From: Gigaspora margarita
Taxonomy: Eukaryota; Glomeromycota; Glomeromycetes; Diversisporales; Gigasporaceae
DNA: 64,000 nucleotides
Assembly: GCA_009809945.1 (NCBI GenBank)
Contig: WTPW01000943.1
Coordinates: 209,887 to 273,886 of the forward strand
Reading direction: 5' to 3'
The position numbers were made by a program, and so were the translations under genes. Below are positions 33,004-44,925 of the stretch, in pieces; the stretch's first letter is position 1, and each line of letters starts with the position of its first letter. Below the pieces are notes generated by a model. The model did not search any database. It worked only from the letters and a program-made list of their open reading frames with translations, and was not told the DNA's origin.

Positions 33004-33200
33004 CAGTTGACCTCCCATAAGATCACCTCCCCTACAATCACATCATATAAAAACCCCACTCTATATCACATTTTCGTTAAAGTTAATTTACTATTAAACA
33101 TATAAAAAAATACCTCTATATAAGCACAGTTACTTTTATAAGCACATTTTAAAAAAAGTTCTTAAGTCAAAAAACGTGTGATCTTATAGGAGGTCGACTG
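33004..33200. mobile_element. 197-bp pogo/Tc1-like MITE
   Basis: Ends CAGTTGACCTCCCATAAGAT and CAGTCGACCTCCTATAAGAT (complement of right), with TA on both sides (33002-33003 and 33201-33202). CAGTYGACCTC ends with a TA duplication are typical of pogo/Tigger-like elements. Confidence 0.75.
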
Positions 33201-33365
33201 TAATTGATTTTATATGGATTGAAAGTTGAGAAGCATATATTCGGAATAATTTTTTGAATGACATATTGAATATAAAAAGAACTAGTTTTTACCTACTATA
33301 AAAAAACAAAAAAAAAAAAACAAAAATCAAACAATTTCTACATTAAAAATAAAACTTAATTGAAA

Positions 33366-33800
33366 ATGTTAAAAACTAGAATTGCTGCTACCTTTATTAT
33401 TCTTTTCGCATTTATTTTTACCTATTTATATGCAATTCCTCTTCCTCGTGATGTTGGTGACGAAGTTGTCGCCACATTTACAAAACTTGATGGTTCATTT
33501 TTGTTAAACCAAACTAAGTATGACCCAGATGGATATGTTTTCACTCTTTATGGCGAATTCAATCAAGGATTCGATGTAAACGATACTACTCTTTACTTTA
33601 TAGTAGCGCCTGCACTAGGATTAGCAGAAAAGAACTCATTCAAGAATCTTCAGATACCTATTAACCCACCTAAAGCCGGTCCCTGGGGTCAATGGGGCAC
33701 TGGAGATATTAGTACAGCAATAAATACAACTTTTACTGTTTACAAACAAGACAATGAGCTTGATACGACAACATTCGTTAAACTAAGAAATGAGTTCTAA
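33366..33800 (+). CDS. Small secreted protein, possible effector
   Basis: An intronless gene of 144 codons, read from the ATG at 33366 (the frame extends to a TTG at 33360, which is not a usual eukaryotic start). Residues 1-23 form a signal peptide: MLKTRIAATF, then a hydrophobic core IILFAFIFTYLYA before IPLPRD. The mature part of ~120 residues has no cysteine. It contains DEVVATFTKLDGSFLLNQT, a GYVFTLYGEF strand-like segment, PINPPKAGPWGQWGTGDIS and two N-x-T sites, suggesting a small beta-rich secreted domain. I know no function; such proteins in mycorrhizal fungi are candidates for roles at the plant interface or cell wall. A TATA-like ATATAAAAAG lies about 95 bp upstream. A 27-base A run begins only 12 bases after the stop, which is odd. 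Confidence 0.65.
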   Translation: MLKTRIAATFIILFAFIFTYLYAIPLPRDVGDEVVATFTKLDGSFLLNQTKYDPDGYVFTLYGEFNQGFDVNDTTLYFIVAPALGLAEKNSFKNLQIPINPPKAGPWGQWGTGDISTAINTTFTVYKQDNELDTTTFVKLRNEF

Positions 33801-33839
33801 AGCAAGCATTCAAAAAAAAAAAAAAAAAAAAAAAAAAAT

Positions 33840-35744
33840 AAAATTTTTTTGATAATTATACTCGTAAATATGTGTTAATTATTTCTAAAATTTATATATT
33901 GTTAATTTTTCAACTTTAATTACTCTAATAATAATTTGAATTTATTTATTATAATTTTTTCATAAAATTTTTTTTCAACTTACGAATAACTTTATTTAGT
34001 CAAGCTCTCAATGCAGCTCGTAGTAACCAAAAATTTGACTAGATAAATTATATTTAGGGATTAAAAAAGAAAGAAAAATACTCTTAAAAAATCAAGAATA
34101 TATTTAGGCCAAGGTTTTTGTCTTCATTGAAATGTTAAAACATTTAGGAGTTAAATTTTAGGGAGTTTTCTCATTGTATATCTTCTCTCGTTCATGCAAT
34201 TTTCAATGGTCTTCATAATATATTCTTTATGTACCACATATGAGCTTCTTAAGTGAATCTAATTCGTCATAATAAATTGGCTTGATTAAAATTTTTGAAA
34301 AATTCCATTGCATTTTCTTAATTCTTATGAGCAAATTGCATAACTTGACAATTTTATAAGACGCTCGTGCATCTTTCATAATATGAGACTAATATTTTCT
34401 CTTTATATCAAAGCTTGCCTATTATAATATGTGTTTTAATTATTTTAAATCAGCCAAATTCTCCATAAAAATAAACTTTTAACAATACGTATTTAGAAGT
34501 CAAATAACTGATGTCATCGCGCAAAATCAGGAACAATTGTATAAAAATCAAATCAAATTAAGGAATATTAAACTTATATTCATATATCAAATTAACCTAT
34601 ATAATTTTATATAATGTCTATATAATAATTATATAAAGTTATTGATCTATATAGGTTTTATAAAACTTGTACTTTGTGATATGCATGCTCTAAGTATATA
34701 TACAAGTATTATAACTATTTATACACATACATTTTGATATTGATTAACGTATTACAAGCTACCAATCATGTTAAAAAGTTTTTTAAAAAAAACTTGTTTA
34801 GTATAAATAACTTTCATTCCATTTTTGTATAATTCATTAAATGTTAGTCAAATTCTGAGGTGATACTTGATGATTAACAGAACCCCTTTTGTAAATTCTT
34901 CATAACACGTTAACGTACGCATGTTAAGGTAAGAATTATGAAAATTTTAGATAGCACGTCAACGTGTTAGGTTTGAGTAGTATCATTGTTGAACAGCACG
35001 AAGCGCGTTGGATAGCATGTTAATGTGCTAAGTACACATTAACGTGTCGAATATTAAGTCCAATTGAATATAAACAAATGAATTTAAATTCAATAAAAAG
35101 GGATACATGTTGAGAAGTTCACTTCAATTTTACTTAAAGAAAAATAAAGGAAGTAAACTAGTGTAGTGCTGAAGAGACCTTTATTCGAGTAAATCAGAAA
35201 CTCATCTCCTAGTAACTGGTTAAACATATACACTCTCCTTCCTTAATAGTTACAATAGTAAACCAATAAAAAGTGAGGTGATTCCTAATAATTATTAGGG
35301 ATTATTCCCATATATTTTTTTGGTTAAATTAGAACGTTTTATTAACTAAAATAAAAACTAAATTCTACCAATTTACCTAACGAAATACATATGATTTTAT
35401 ATCGAGTTCCAATGTTAATTATAATATAGATTAACTATAAACATCTGATTTTTGCAGACCCATTGGAAAGACCTTCAACGTAGATCTGGGGCAAGGGACT
35501 GGTAAAAATCTAGATATAATTTATAGAAATTTGGAATCATATAAATAATATCCAAAATTTTGCCGGTCCCTATCTGAGGCTTATGGTTTTTCAGAAAACA
35601 CCCCCCAAAAAATTTTAAGAAATGAATACATAATTTTTTTTTAATTCATAACTTCATAGAATTTAAAACAAAGCTTTTCCCATCAAATTTTATTATGTTT
35701 TAAGATTGAATCTAATGTTCAGTAATAAATTTATTTTGTTTATG
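33840..35744. other. Intergenic, no gene
   Basis: AT-rich. The only structure noticed is a cluster of ACGTTAACGT-like and AGCACGTCAACGTGT-like palindromes at about 34910-35050. Confidence 0.4.
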
Positions 35745-35833
35745 TTTGGTACTTTAAATCATGAAATTAAAATATTTGGTACATTAAATCATGAAATTAA
35801 AATATTTGGTACATTAAATCATGAAATTAAAAT
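35745..35833 (+). repeat. 30-bp tandem repeat, 3 copies
   Basis: The unit TTTGGTACWTTAAATCATGA plus AATTAAAATA is present three times nearly without change. Because 30 is a multiple of three, an open frame encodes FGTLNHEIKI repeated, but no gene is supported. Confidence 0.75.
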
Positions 35834-35899
35834 TATATGGATATTATTATCATCTGTTCAGCAATCATTACTTCGAAAATATTATGAGAGTTAGTTTTT

Positions 35900-37850
35900 A
35901 CGATGATTTAGAATCAAAAGGTGTCAAAATCCTTAATGATTTTAATGCCGTTTCATTACTGAATTGATATCAAAGAAGATCTTAAAATTTAAAAATTATG
36001 TTAAAAATAACTAATAACAGATGTGCGAAATGATCGAGAAGAATTAGCAAATCATTTTGAGTAACAATTAAAAAATTATGCCCGCATTTGATGACTTTAT
36101 ACCGTATGTTCAGTATGCTTAGAATCTATTGTTTGAATTTTAAATCACACTTAGTGATTATTGATTTCGAGTTATTTAATAGATAAGTTTTAAAACAATC
36201 AAAAATTATGATTTTGTGTTTTACACCGAACATTATATAATAATACCTTTTGAAAAAACGAATGAACAGAAAAAATTACAATTACAAATGTTTTGATTAA
36301 TTTGTACTTACATGATAAATTTATAGCTATATGCCTTGTATTTTACAAAACAAACACCATAAAGCGTTTAATCTATAAGATTACATTTGATAATGATTGT
36401 GGCAACCCATGCTGGAATGGCTTGTGCTGGAATTTTAAGCCTACAATATAATGTTCTGCAAGGAAAACATGTTTGGCACAATTGTAATTATGCATTATTC
36501 TAGTATTGCTGACTAAGTGTATGTATTATAAGAACATTATAAGAATACATTCATTTGATTGAATTGGCCAATTAAATTTGATCCGGTCAAAATTGTACTG
36601 GAGTCATTCTATAGCATAATCATTACTAGTAATCATTATAAATTTAATTTTGAAAATAAATGACTTATATTACGTTCGAACACTCTTGAATTCATATTCA
36701 TTTTTTTCAACACCATACCTACAAAAATAACAGCAATATCAGAGGCCTTTTCCAAACTCTTCTCGCTATACATGAACTCTTATAGGAGATAATTCTGCTA
36801 CTTGAAAAATCACTTAAATTTGTGTTTTATTAATAATATTCGAAATTTTTACTAAAACTCTTATCAACGACATTATGCCGAACGGAATTTTCAACCAAAA
36901 ATTCTCAACTACTACGTTCGTTTTCTTCTTTACGGACATGATGCCAGCAATAATCTAAAATGAACATAAATACTTACTACATGTGTTTAAATATGCAAAT
37001 TTTAAAATAGTCTTTAAAATCAAAATTTAAGCAACATTAGCAAATTTTATAAATCGATTGCATTATAAAAACTAATAGATGCTGATGAAATTCAAAAAAA
37101 ATAACTAAATTAAAAAGATATCAAAGCATTCATGTTTAGTGGTTATCTACTAATTTTAATTATATAGTTATCATGTAATTTTTCTGCTTCTCATATTCGC
37201 TTCATCGCACGCATTCTAACAAATTATTTTCATGATAAAGATTTAATTCTCATTCCTGCATCATATTCCTGCAGTTCTTAATTATGATTTGTCAATTTTT
37301 AGTTAGGCGATCCAACCTTTTCACTAAACTTTTCGGTGATTTTGACATTTAGTAACTATCAGTTCATTGTCTGGTAAAAATCTGTCACTTAAACAAAAAT
37401 TGTATAAAAAAAAAAATTCGGAAAACCATGAGAATGTTATGCAGAGTAATAGACAAAATTCGTGTAGTTGTGCTCACGCTAATTTTTAGACTAAATCATC
37501 AACTTATCTAATGCTGTAAGACGTATCAGATATGATTGGTTTTATTTTTAGCTCGCAAGGTATTCAAAGTTTAATCTTTTAAAATTGATTACCACCACTA
37601 TTGCACTTATATGTTTGATTACTATTACAAGAATATAAATTATTGCATATACGTAATAAAATATTAAAAAAAATTATTTTGGTGTAATATACTTGAACTA
37701 CAATTTCTAAGAATTTGTGTTACAAATCACAAGTATAGATCTATATAGAATCTGGAAGAATGCAATTAAAAAATATTTAAAAAAAAAAAAAAATACGTAC
37801 ATACGTACGTTACGTTCAAATTTGAGTCGAGTTTTTAGGTGAAATAATAA
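35900..37850. other. Intergenic, one dispersed repeat
   Basis: The stretch 36796-36910 (with TTATCAACGACATTATGCCG) resembles 56393-56500. Otherwise nothing was recognised. Confidence 0.4.
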
Positions 37851-37884
37851 AAATATGAACAAGACGAGTCTGTTTGTACTTTAT

Positions 37885-38290
37885 AATTTGGGATATAATT
37901 ACGAAAAAGGCATTGATGTGAATAAGGATGAAAAAAAGGCGTTCGGATTATACTTGAAAGCCGCAAACATATCATAGTGAACGATGTTGGTTATTGTTAT
38001 GAAAATGGAATTGGAGTTGAAAGGATGAACATACAGTATTAATTTATTATCTGTTATCAAAAATCTGCTGATATGGGTTATGCGAGTGGAACACATAGAG
38101 TTGGTTATTGTTATCAAAATGGAATTGGAGTTGAAAGGATGAACATACGGCATTCATTTATTATCAAAAATCTGCTGATATGGGTGATGCGAATAGAACA
38201 AATAATTTTTATGAAAAAGGAATTGGAGTTGAAAAGGATGAACGTGAAGCATTCATTTATTATCATTATTATTGCTCAATCACATGGCTT
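37885..38290 (+). pseudogene. Sel1-repeat protein fragment
   Basis: Three to four Sel1-like units are readable in changing frames: LYNLGYNYEKGIDVNKDEKK, then VGYCYENGIGVE, YQKSADMGYA, VGYCYQNGIGVE and FYEKGIGVEKDEREAFIYY. The pattern is the usual A/G-x-LGxxYxxGxGVxxDxxKAxxYYxKSA of Sel1 repeats, helical hairpins that serve as protein-binding scaffolds. Frameshifts at nearly every unit and internal stops show it is dead. The end (CATTATTATTGCTCAATCACATG onward, 38258-38325) recurs at 42003-42065. Confidence 0.65.
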
Positions 38291-38529
38291 TATTTACAGT
38301 ATGAGGAAAAACATATGGGGATTCCGTTCGCTACCATTTTAGCAGCTCTATAATACATAGTAGGATAACTAGATCCTAAATATTTTCAACCAAATTAACC
38401 ATATTCTTTTATGCAAATTACACTAATAAACAAACTATTCCATCCTAAGAATGCCAAGAAAAGATCTCATAGCCGCAAAGAGAATCGGTTAAATTAATTG
38501 CATTATGTATAGCGTGAATGCCATTACTT

Positions 38530-39654
38530 ACCTATAGGTCCTTGCACTGCTATTGCAGCCGCAAAGCCTAATCCAAATATGAGGACCTTGCACTACTACT
38601 GTAGGCGTGGAGCCTGATTCTAACATGAGGTCCTTGCACTGCTATCGCAGCTACGGAGCCTAATAAAAAACTAGAGGTCCTTGTACTGCTATTCCAGTCG
38701 TAAAGTCTGATCATAACATGAAGCCCTTGCACTGATATTGAACCGCAGGTGCCTAATCAAAACATAAGGTCCTTGCACTACTACTGTAGCCGCGGAACCT
38801 ATTTACAATATGAGGTCCTTGCGCTGCTATTGCAGCTGCGGAGCCTAATCAAAACATGTGGTCCTTGCACTACTACTGTAGCCATGGAGGCTGATTATAA
38901 CATAAGGTCCTTGCACTGCTATCGCAACTGCGATGCCTAATAAAAAGCAATATATCATTGTACTGCTATTGCAGCCGTGAGATTGATCATAACATGAGGT
39001 CCTTGCACTGCTATCACAGCCGTGGAGCCTAACCAAAACATGAGTCCTTGCCTAATTTCCCTATGAGGTCCTTGACTGCTATCACAGCCACAGAGCCTAA
39101 TGAAAAACATGAGGTCTTTGCACTGCTATGCAACCACAGAGCAAATCACAACATGGGGCCCTTGTCCTACTACTATAGCCATAGAGCCTAATCCTAATCA
39201 CTATTATCACAGCCACGGTCCTAATAAGAAGCATGAGATCCTCGCACTGCTAATCCAGTCGCAGAACCTAATCAAATCATGAGGTCCTTGCATTACTATT
39301 GTAGCCATGAAGCCTAATTACAGCATGAGGCCATTGCAGCCGCAAAGCTAATCATAATAGAGGTCCTTGCACTATTAATATAGTCATGGAGCCTGATCAC
39401 GCTTACACTATTGTCATAATCATAAAGCCTAATTATCAATAATCTTTGTACTGCTAATCGCAACCATATGATCTAGCTACTAAAATATAAGCTTCTTGTA
39501 CTGCTATTGCAGCTGTGAAACCTAATTACAATATGAGGTTCTTGCACTGCTATTGCGGCTATGATGCTTAATTATCGAAAGAAGAAGTCTTGCACTATCA
39601 TTATAGTCACAGAACCTAATCACTAAGATGAAGTCCTCACACTGCCATTATAGC
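38530..39654. repeat. 46-47 bp minisatellite GAGGTCCTTGCACTGCTATTGCAGCC
   Basis: About 24 units, each with a GGTCCTTGCACTGCTATTGC core followed by AGCCGCGGAGCCTAATC and variants. Spacing of the first units is 46, 46, 47 and 47 bp, so no reading frame persists. Short open frames on both strands at 38749-39282 are by-products. The array is cut by a hAT element at 39655. Related units return at 43066-43740. Confidence 0.85.
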
Positions 39655-39984
39655 CAGTGTTGGAAATCTTATGTTCTCATGTTCTCATGAGAACATCACT
39701 TTTAATTTGAGAATATTTCAAAATTTAAGATGTTCTCTATTAAATTTTTTTTGAGAACATTATGTTTGAAAAATATGTTCTCTATGTAAATATATAAAGT
39801 AATAAAAAATTATTTTATTATATAGCAATTTAAATAATTAAGTTCATTAATATTTAATTGTTAGTTGTTGAAATAGAAGCCAATTTAGTGTTTTTGAATT
39901 ACAGAAAGATTTTGGGTAATATAATTTATTGGGTTATTCATTCCTAGTTTTGGTGTAACATAATTGCATAGCTACATTATTCTA

Positions 39985-40337
39985 CAGTACTGGATATCAA
40001 AATGCATTCACTTTTATCAATAAAACTTTTTAAATCATTATAACTTTTTTAAAACAAGTTAAATCAAAAAACCCTTTGCCAAATTGATAGATTTTTTTTG
40101 CTAAACTACATTTCTGTCAAAGGATTTTTTATTACTTTTTGTTTTAAAGAAGTTATTAAAGTTAAGTTTGTAATAATTTTAAAAATCGACATTTAATATA
40201 AAAAAAAAATATATATATGTTTAATTGACCAATTAGAATCAATTGCATCAAAATTAGCCAATCTGAATTGATTATTTAAGAATCAAAAATTTGTGCTCTA
40301 TATAAATAGAGCAGATGTCTTATGCTGTCCAGTACTG
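39985..40337. mobile_element. 353-bp mariner-like MITE, copy 2
   Basis: Same length and, in inverse orientation, homologous to 16198-16550. Ends CAGTACTGGATATC and CAGTACTGGACAGC (complement of right) with flanking TA at 39983-39984 and 40338-40339. It shares the inner CAAAAAACCCTTTGCCAAAT hairpin region. Confidence 0.7.
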
Positions 40338-40899
40338 TACAAACTTTGATATACCAGTACATATAATATTATTATATTGAATACCAATTAAATCAATATT
40401 TAATATAAGTTTTCAGAGAGCTAAACTCACTATGATGATAACATAAATTTTTTACAAGAAAATTACTTAACAAATCTTTAGTTATTATAATTTTAAACTT
40501 TAGTGCTATATTTAAAATTTATATTAAAAATCTTTTGAATTTATAAATCACTAAATTCACTATAGTGAAGAAGAATAATATATTATAATTACTATATTTA
40601 TTTATTATTTAAATATTTAAGAAACATTAAAGGCTTATCTAAAAACTAAATATACAAGTTTGATTAAACCAATAACATCTCCAACATTATATAAAAGCCA
40701 AAATATTAAATTGTTTTTTTTTTTTAAAAAAAAATATATATATGAATTATAGTTTTATTTTTTATATAATTTGCTTTGTTTATAAATTTTAGTTAAATAA
40801 ATTATATTCTTTATTATTTTACCATTAATAATTTTTTTAAATATATTAATTAAAAATGAAAATTAAAAATAAATAAAAGAAGTCTAAAAGTATAAGTTA

Positions 40900-41025
40900 A
40901 GAGAGAGAATAAGAGAAAGAAAATAATTGCAAAAAGTGAAAGTGAGTATTAAAAAGAGAGAGAGAGAGAAAAAGGGAGAGAGAAAGAGAAAGAAAGAGAG
41001 AGAGAAGAAGAGGAAGAGAGAGAAA
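40900..41025. repeat. GA-rich microsatellite
   Basis: Irregular runs of GAGAGA, AAGAGAAAG and GAAGAGG over about 120 bp, inside the hAT element. Confidence 0.75.
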
Positions 41026-41161
41026 TTTTTTTTTATTTGAGAACATAAAAAGTTTTTGAGAACATTAAATTAAATTAGTATGTTCTCATAAGAACATAAA
41101 TTTCAAAACAGACTTTCAACACTAATTATAGCCATTGTCTGAAGGGTGGAAAGAGTGGGAT

Positions 41162-42003
41162 GATAGAGCCAGCCTTCACTACAAGGCGAGCGATAGCAAA
41201 AAGAAAGATAACTTTCTTAACTTAGCAAAACACCCTTAAATATCTTTTTCTTTTTCATCTTATCCATAGTATGTAATCCGATTTCAACAATTATATGCAA
41301 TTACAATATACACCAGAAAATACCTGCATCAAACAAGATGCCATAACGACCATGACAACACCAGGGCATAGGATTGATTTTCTGTTCACATGATCTTCTG
41401 ATGTAAATTAGCCAATTAAAAATCAGGATCAGGTGTAATGTAACACAATCAGGAAACTTCAAAACAAACATTCACTTTGCAAAAATCAAATTTTTCGCAA
41501 GATTAAGACTAGCAAACAGTCTTTCCTGTATAACAAAAAAGTTTTCTTGCACAATTTTATCATATAATGCCCCTTCCAACTTGAGGTTGGAACAAGTTTT
41601 AAAAATTCGGGTTTATCACATCAAAATTTGGGTTTATCACAAAAAAAAATCAGGTTTATCACATCAATTACTAATAATTTATGTGATAAACCCAAATTTT
41701 GGTGTGATAAACCTGAATTTTGATGTAATAAACCTGAATTTTTAAAACTGGTTCCAACCTCTACTTCCAACCACCAGCATGGACCCAAACCCTAACGTAA
41801 ATTAATTTTTTTTCTTAAAAACAATTTATATCAGAAAGTCACATGAATGGAAAATCAATCCTATGCCCTGTCAAAATCTAACAACCACAATGATAACTTA
41901 TCAAAAATCTATAAAAGGCTAATTCAACAAATTGAACACGTGATTTAATTAAGTCATCTGATTTCACAATAATGATTGCCCTGTTACTTCATTGACAGGC
42001 TTC
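41162..42003. repeat. Duplicated segment (first copy), interrupted
   Basis: 41162-41361 and 41871-42003 together match 44519-44825 in direct orientation with few changes (shared GATAGAGCCAGCCTT, TTCATCTTATCCATAGTATG, AACAAATTGAACA). The extra 509 bp between are an inserted element. Confidence 0.8.
41362..41870. mobile_element. Inserted element with CAGGGCATAGGATTGATTTTC ends
   Basis: A 21-bp perfect inverted repeat bounds 509 bp, and the uninterrupted copy at 44.7 kb shows the empty site. CAGGG fits a hAT end, but no clean 8-bp duplication is seen at the borders. A further inverted repeat rich in GGGTTTATCACATCAAAATT lies inside at 41572-41774. Confidence 0.65.
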
Positions 42004-42289
42004 TCATTATTATTGCTCAATCACATGAATTTATTTACAGTATGAGGAAAAACATATAAGGATATAGTACCCACTATAAGTATCTGACCCTGGTAACTTT
42101 TTATAGAGGATTTGAAGCGATTTGAAATTTTTTCTAGCAAAAGAATAGCATAAAAACTGATTATCCATACTTTTTGTAGATGATAAAATATCCGTGTTGG
42201 GTACCTATAACAAAAATTGCTATACTCATCACGAACATACATCATAGCCCACTTTTTTTTTTAAATTAATATAAATTTTCTAACAATGA

Positions 42290-42755
42290 TGCAGTCAATC
42301 TCAATGTTTAAGGACTCTTTTGACTTTTACGGGCTTGTAGAATTCAAAAAAGGCCTCAAACATTGATATGGGTTAGGCCAGTCTCAAAATATCATAGCTG
42401 AAAATTTAAGAAAAATTAAATAATTATTTGATTCTGACAAAACTTAAACAAAATATTTTGACAACCATGTGATCAATTTTAATGTTTAAAGGCTTTTTTG
42501 AATTCTACATACATGTAGAATTCAAAAGAGCCCTTAAACATTAAAATTGATCACATGGTTGTCAAAATATATGCATTTTAAGTTTTTTAAAAAATTTTGT
42601 TTCAACACCTTCCAATGTCAATAATTAACTAAATTTTAAATGAAATATCTTAGCAATGACATAATCAATTTTAATGTTTGATGGCTTTTTTTAATTATAC
42701 ATGAATATAGAATTAAAAAGAGCCATTAAACATTAAAATTGATCATGTCGATGCG
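42290..42755. repeat. Three hairpin units including a 118-bp near-perfect palindrome
   Basis: The palindrome at 42453-42570 has 58-bp arms differing at only about two positions (arm start ATATTTTGACAACCATGTGA). Weaker versions with the same core, CAATTTTAATGTTTAA...GAATT, lie at about 42290-42370 and 42655-42755. It could fold into a long cruciform or RNA hairpin. Confidence 0.75.
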
Positions 42756-43065
42756 AAGATATTTTCATTTAAAAATTCAGGAGTAATTATTATATGTAAA
42801 AACGCATGAACTTTAAGATTATGTGATATCCTGATATAGAGGTTTATTGGTCACAAAAAAAATATGGATGATCTACATCTGTACTCTTTATGTACTAAAA
42901 GTTTTAAGGCATTACAACTTAACTCTGGGAGTTATTGGGGGTCAGATACTTGTAGCGAGCACTGTAAAAAGAGGATCATAATACAAAAACAAGTTTCTAA
43001 AATGGACTATTCCAACCAAACTCCTCCACTAATTTTGATGATGCCCAATCTAATATTTCACATGA

Positions 43066-43740
43066 GGTTCTTGCACTGCTATTGCAGCCATGGAGTCTAT
43101 TCCTTATTCCCATAACAATACCCAACTCTTCCTGTTCCACCAGCATCATCCATATCAGCAGATTTTTTATAATATCTCTCATCAAATGTTTTCCAACACT
43201 GCTACTGTAGCTTTACCCTAGCTATTCACTCACAAAGGTTCTTGCACTGCTACTGCAACAGCATAACCTAATTCCTCACAAAAATATAAGGTTCTTGCAA
43301 TGCTATTGCAGCTGCAAAACCTAAACTTTTATATAAGGTTTTTGCATTGTTAATGCAGCAGTTGAATCTAATATTTCATATGAGGTTCTTGTACTGCTAT
43401 TGCAGCCATGGAGCCTATTCCTTTTTCATAACAATACCAACTCTTTCTGTTCTACCAGCTTCATCCATATCAGCATATTTTTTATAATATCTCTCATCAA
43501 GACGTTTTCCAACACTGCTACTGTAGCTTGATCCTAGCTATTCACTCACAAAGGTTCTTGTACTGCTACTGCAACAGCAGAACCTAATTTCTCACAAAAA
43601 CATAAGGTTCTTGCACTGCTATTGCAGCTTCAAAGCCTAAAACTTTTACATAAGGTCCTTGAATTGTTGCTGCAGCTATGGAATCTAATATTTCACATGA
43701 GGTCCTTGCACTGCTATTGCAGCCATGGAGCCTATTCCTT
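43066..43740. repeat. ~316-bp higher-order repeat of minisatellite plus Sel1 unit
   Basis: GAGGTTCTTGCACTGCTATT starts a block at 43066, 43384 and 43699. Each block contains several minisatellite units and one minus-strand Sel1 unit (YYKKSADMDDAGGTGRVGYC-type). The Sel1 units are at about 43085-43190, 43420-43510 and 43735-43830. Confidence 0.7.
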
Positions 43741-44480
43741 TTTCATAATGATACCAAATTCTTTCTGTTCCATCAACATCATCCATATCAGCAGATTTTT
43801 TATAATATTCAAATATCTTTCATTCATTCTTTTTAACTTCTATACCTTTTTCATAAAAATATCAAACTCTTCTTGTTCCATCTGCATCATTCAAATCAGC
43901 AGATTTTTAATAATATTCAAATGCCTTTCTTTCAATGCCTTTTTGTAACAATATCCAACTTCCCTCATTCTCTCAGTATCCCCTATATCAGCCAATTTTC
44001 CTAACAACATCCACCAATAAGTATTCCATCTATACATCCCATATCCGCAGATTTTTGGTAATATTTAATGCCTTCTTTATATTTTTTCCAACTCCTATTC
44101 CATTTTCATAACAGCATTCAACATCCAATATTCCATCAGCATATCCTATATTTGCAGATTTTTGATAATATTAGAATGTCTTTTTTATATCTTTTTTATG
44201 TCTTTGTTAAATTCTATTCTATTTTCACAACAATGTCAAAATATTCAGATGCTTTTATTATGTCTATTTCAATTCCTATTCCATTTTAATAACAATGTTC
44301 AACATTATCAGAATGTTCTATATATCTGCAGATTTTTGATAATATTTGGGTACCTTCTTTGTATCTTTTTCAATTTCTATTCCATTTTTATAATAATGAC
44401 CAGATTTTTCTATTTTCATAACAATGTCCTATATCTGATAATATTCGAATGCTTTCTGCTATGAAGATGAAACAAGAGAT
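43740..44480 (-). pseudogene. Sel1-repeat gene remnant
   Basis: Minus-strand translation across frames gives at least seven Sel1-like units, for example YYQKSADIGYADGILDVE, CYENGIGVGKNIKKALN, FYEKGIEVKKNE and YYKKSADMDDVDGTERIWYH. Frames change in almost every unit and stops are frequent. The several short plus-strand frames at 43622-44464 are shadows. It is probably the end of the same array from which the blocks at 43066-43740 arose. Function when intact: helical scaffold, often fused to kinases in this lineage. Confidence 0.65.
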
Positions 44481-44518
44481 TTTTTCACTGTTTTCATAGC
44501 TAATTGTTCTTGAATATG

Positions 44519-44825
44519 ATAGAGCCAGCCTTTACTACAAGGCGAGTAATAGCGAAAACAAAGATAACTTTCTTAACTTAGCAAAACACCCTTAAATATC
44601 TTTTCCTTTTTCATCTTATCCATAGTATGTAATCTGATTTCAACAATCATATGCAATTACAATATACACCAGAAAATATTTGCATCAAACAAGATGCCAT
44701 AATGACCACAACGATAACTATCAAAAATCTATAAAGGCTAATTCAACAAATTGAACATGTGATCTAATAAAGTCATCTAATCTCGCAATAATGATCGCTT
44801 TGTCACTTCGTTGACAGGTTTCTCA
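44519..44825. repeat. Duplicated segment (second copy), uninterrupted
   Basis: Matches 41162-41361 plus 41871-42003 and shows the pre-insertion state of the 509-bp element. Confidence 0.8.
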
Positions 44826-44839
44826 ACAATCAGCAGAGA

Positions 44840-44925
44840 TGAAAAATGATAGCTGTTGCTCAATGTTATTAAGATGGAGCCAGAGTTGAAAGAGATATAC
44901 AAAATGCTAATTATTGGTGTTGAAG
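44840..44925 (+). pseudogene. Single Sel1-repeat fragment
   Basis: Reads AVAQCY, a stop, then DGARVERDIQNANYWC, a typical last Sel1 unit. No start or continuation. Confidence 0.45.

Larger units (their letters stand above)
39655..41124. mobile_element. Non-autonomous hAT-type element with GTTCTCATGAGAAC repeats
   Basis: Ends CAGTGTTGGAAATCT and TAGTGTTGAAAGTCT (complement of right), fitting YARNG, with a perfect 8-bp duplication ATTATAGC at 39647-39654 and 41125-41132. The subterminal motif is GTTCTCATGAGAAC. It holds a mariner-like MITE (39985-40337) and a GA-rich microsatellite (40900-41025). Inserted at the end of the minisatellite. Confidence 0.88.

Noticed and set aside
33360..33365. 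TTG start for the secreted protein
   Set aside because: Two codons later an ATG begins a perfect signal peptide; TTG is not a usual start in fungi.
38749..39282. Open frames in the minisatellite on both strands
   Set aside because: The unit of 46-47 bp changes frame each copy; frames are by-products of repeat sequence and no family resemblance exists.
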